A DNA stretch of 64,000 nucleotides, from assembly GCF_003576645.1 (NCBI RefSeq), contig NC_044916.1:29168057-29232056 (forward strand), given 5' to 3'. Source of the DNA: Ipomoea triloba (taxonomy: Eukaryota > Streptophyta > Magnoliopsida > Solanales > Convolvulaceae). The notes under the pieces were generated by a model. That model saw only the letters and a program-made list of their open reading frames with translations, did not search any database and was not told the origin of the DNA. Shown here one piece after another: positions 61,200 to 64,000 of the stretch; position 1 is the first letter of the stretch; each line of letters starts with the position of its first letter. A program made the position numbers and the translations under genes.

Positions 61200-63962
61200 T
61201 TTGGCCTTTCTCCTCATCCTCGTGTCTCTTTTCCTTGTTTTATTGACCAAAATTTTCTATCATTTTTGTAGTTTTTTACTTTTTATAAGCTAGCCAGCTT
61301 CCTTTGTAACGGGAAAGTTTTCGATGGTCTAAATTATGGAATAAATAGGTGGAGAATTATGTTGTGCAATGTAAATCATCAATAAATATTTATTTTTTAG
61401 TAATACCAAATATTTATTTTTAATGTATTAAAAATTTATTTTTAAGTAATACATAAAAATGAACATTTAATTTATTAAAATAAATATTTGGTATACTAAA
61501 AATAAATATTATATTAGTAGTTCACGATTTAATTATGGACAATAGATCATGTGGGCAACAGTAAAAGCATTTTTAAGTGTTGAGTTTTTTCGAGCATCAA
61601 AACATGTATAAAAGAGAGTTAAGAGAGAAAAGAGAGGAAAAAAAAAAAACAAAACACAAATTTTTTTTTTCCGTAACAGTAGACCCCACAAAAAAAAAAT
61701 CAACATTTGCAAGATTACATTTTTCTTCTCTCCGATCTCACCTCTCAAACTCTCACTTCGCTTCAATTATCTGTTGATGTACTGTCTATATATTTCATGT
61801 ATTTACATTAACTTATATGGGTGGATTCTTTAAAAATTTATCCTATCGTACTAAGATATGATTGTACATTTTAAAGTACTATTACTTATTATTACAATCA
61901 ATCAATCAAATTTAAACATCTTATTCTAAAATAACATTACTTAGAGCCTCCTCATTCTTGGTTTTTGGGTAGGTTTTTGCATCCTTCCATGTGGAAGATA
62001 GAAGAGTGGAGAGAGAAGGTTGAAGTTGCCCCGCAGGAACAAGTATTTTGTAGGTCCCGCAAGAGAGAGAAATGACACAAGAGAGTTGCGGTCCTGCACG
62101 TTTGGTGCATATCCAACGCCCAATCGAGCGTGTGCAGTGCACGCGCTAGATAGGCTAGTGAACTACTTTGATTTTCCCTTTTTCGCTAGCTAGGCTAGTG
62201 AACTACTTTGATTTTTCCTTTTTTCTTTTTGCATCAAATTTTGATTTTCCCTTCTTTTTCCGTTTTTTTTTTCTCCTCTTTCCCTTTTCTTTTTTTGCAT
62301 GGCCTACAAAAATTAATGCTAAAATCTAAACTAATGAGGATGCTCTTATTATTACAATCAATCAATTTTAAAAGTATTATTAGATGCGATATCCATCACA
62401 AGGTGTTGCGATATCTTAATGACATACAATTTGTATGCCCGGCTCACATAACCTACATGTTATACGGGCTCAACCCGTGTAACTCGAGGATAACCCATTT
62501 AGCTCGCATTTGATAAGTTTTATTTTGTTCATAAGAGTATTTGAACCCCTAAACCTCTCAATCTAATTAACCTTCTCACAAATTCACAACCAACTAGCAT
62601 AATAATACTTGTTGTACATATATTGTATAATTATATATTTATATAAATCATTTTTAAGCATTATATATATTGTATAATACAAACTAATGATTTTATCGCG
62701 ACGGGTTCACCATACACCAAGTATGGATGTATACCTAATAATAAATATAAAATATATGCTTGTATGGATGTGTACCAAATAATAAATATATAACATAAGC
62801 TATAACCTCCAAGTAGTAGACTAGGAATAACAATGTGGGTGTAGAGGGTCAGGGTCAAACCTAACACCCTTGTAGGAAGTCAAATTCACCAACCACCAAA
62901 CAAGGAAGGATGCCTTGTTAAGGGGCAAGACACCACCCATTTATAGTGTTCAAAGAACCTCCCACATATTGTCAAGTGAATGATGGATATATCCACCCAC
63001 GCCTCCAACTTCTCACTTGCCATTCTTCACCCCCTTACCCCTTTATGCCATATTACGGGCGCTCGGCCCCCACCGATCTAGGGAGTCCTATGGACTCACC
63101 TCGCACGGATAGGGGTTGATCATGACCCCTTCATGCTGTCATGCCAATCGTATACCTACTTCTCTTCCCTCTTATTGTATCTTCTTCGTACATCTATGTC
63201 ATATCGTAACCCCATTGACAGGGGGCGCGATGGTCATGCTAAGATGCACTTGGCCCCCACTGGCCATGCCACAACTGGGGGAACTCGACAAACTCCCTTG
63301 CCAACTAGGCAGCAACCAGTCAGGGGCGATTCTACCCCATGGCGACGAGCTGCCATCCTCCATTAGGCTGTCATGCCTTCTCTATCACCCCATACTTGGG
63401 CAACCACACTTCCTTCTTCCGAGCCCATCAAAAATTCCTCTTTCTTGGGCTATCATCCTAATAATGACTTCTCTCTTTGGCTAAAATATTCCCAATAAAA
63501 CAATTACAAAATGCCAACACATTCAATATTCAAATATAATGCAAATAATATTCATTCTTCAAAATATATATAAAGAGAAGGGGGGCAAGGTAGTATATCT
63601 CATCTCCCTAACAATAAATGAAATAAATTTCATATTTATATTCTATGAATTTTAATCCATATTCTTATTTCTATCGAGATCAAATAAAATTGTAAATCCT
63701 AATTGAAATGGCCATCCTAACTCCAATCATTGCTTTTATTTGAACTACTTTTACTTCAATGATAGTTTATATCTCATCATGTAAGTCTCAATCCCAAAAG
63801 CATTATATATATACACACGCTCACACAAAACCCTCAAAATATACTCTTGCTAAGGAGCGACAGTTATCAACTACTTGATTGACCTAAATTGACCAAGTAA
63901 TATGCATATTTACTATCAAAATATTCAATTCTTACCATTCCAAATAGAGTTCAAACTGTTTT

Positions 63963-63966
<4 letters not shown>
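61200..63966. other. Gene-free right end of the window
   Basis: No convincing gene. It holds the RER1 promoter side, the MITE at 61940-62345 and, at 62860-63480, a more GC-rich C-biased stretch (CACCCCCTTACCCC, GGCGCTCGGCCCCCACC-like) that may be a decayed transposon but shows no domain. The rest is AT-rich. Confidence 0.55.
61940..62345. mobile_element. AGAGCAT-end MITE near RER1 promoter
   Basis: Left end TTAGAGCCTCCTCATTCTTG and, inverted, right end AAGAGCATCCTCATTAG. A flanking TTA on both sides could be a 3-bp target duplication, as in Tourist/PIF-Harbinger MITEs. The interior has GGAGAGAGAAGG and GTGTGCAGTGCACGCGCT, shared with 58086-58300. CTAGGCTAGTGAACTACTTTGATTTT is present twice in direct orientation at 62149-62216. 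Confidence 0.6.

Positions 63967-64000
<34 letters not shown>
63967..64000. repeat. Poly-A tract at window edge
   Basis: 34 consecutive A bases run to the last position. It could be the tail of a retroelement on the + strand or an assembly-edge homopolymer; the window ends before this can be told. Confidence 0.9.

Noticed and set aside
1..64000. CRISPR arrays, bacterial operons, phage genes
   Set aside because: Nothing of the kind; spliced plant genes throughout, and tandem arrays lack a repeat-spacer pattern.

Overview
The window is nuclear DNA of a flowering plant. The evidence is seven spliced or plant-type genes (SWI3D, 3-ketoacyl-CoA synthase, RADIALIS-like MYB, group XII bHLH, SYP112-type syntaxin, SPB1, RER1), GT-AG introns, very AT-rich spacers and many small non-autonomous transposons and tRNA-derived SINE-like repeats. 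The gene set and the SYP112-type syntaxin point to a eudicot. The species cannot be fixed by reading; an asterid is a weak guess.

Layout. 89-3938 (-): SWI3D-like chromatin remodelling subunit, cut by the window edge at its 3' end. 4-18 kb: gene desert packed with nested MITE-like elements, SINE-like repeats and a diverged segment present twice. 18194-19756 (+): intronless 3-ketoacyl-CoA synthase of KCS4 type. 20-26 kb: more elements of the same kind and a 100-bp-unit tandem array. 26168-26996 (-): two-exon RADIALIS-like single-MYB gene with a repeat-loaded intron. 27-43 kb: second gene desert with MULE-like, hAT-like, CACTA-like and SINE-like pieces. 44413-46568 (+): six-exon group XII bHLH factor. 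49807-50697 (-): SYP112-like Qa-SNARE. 52416-57092 (-): eleven-exon SPB1/FTSJ3-type rRNA methyltransferase. 58983-60264 (-): three-exon RER1. 61-64 kb: no gene seen, one MITE, and a poly-A tract at the window edge.

The genes are not an operon and have no evident common pathway. They cover chromatin remodelling, very-long-chain fatty acid elongation, MYB and bHLH transcriptional control, vesicle fusion, ribosome assembly and Golgi-to-ER retrieval. All intron-exon models were assembled by hand from splice sites and keep the frame throughout; SPB1 gives 830 aa, the bHLH 344 aa, RER1 194 aa and RL 90 aa.

The most unusual content is a set of at least six elements between 6 and 24 kb. They share subterminal palindromes built from GGACC/GGTCC and an end motif like ATAATTTGC, yet carry unrelated internal arrays of short degenerate repeats. 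One has taken two later insertions, one of them with a perfect 9-bp target duplication.
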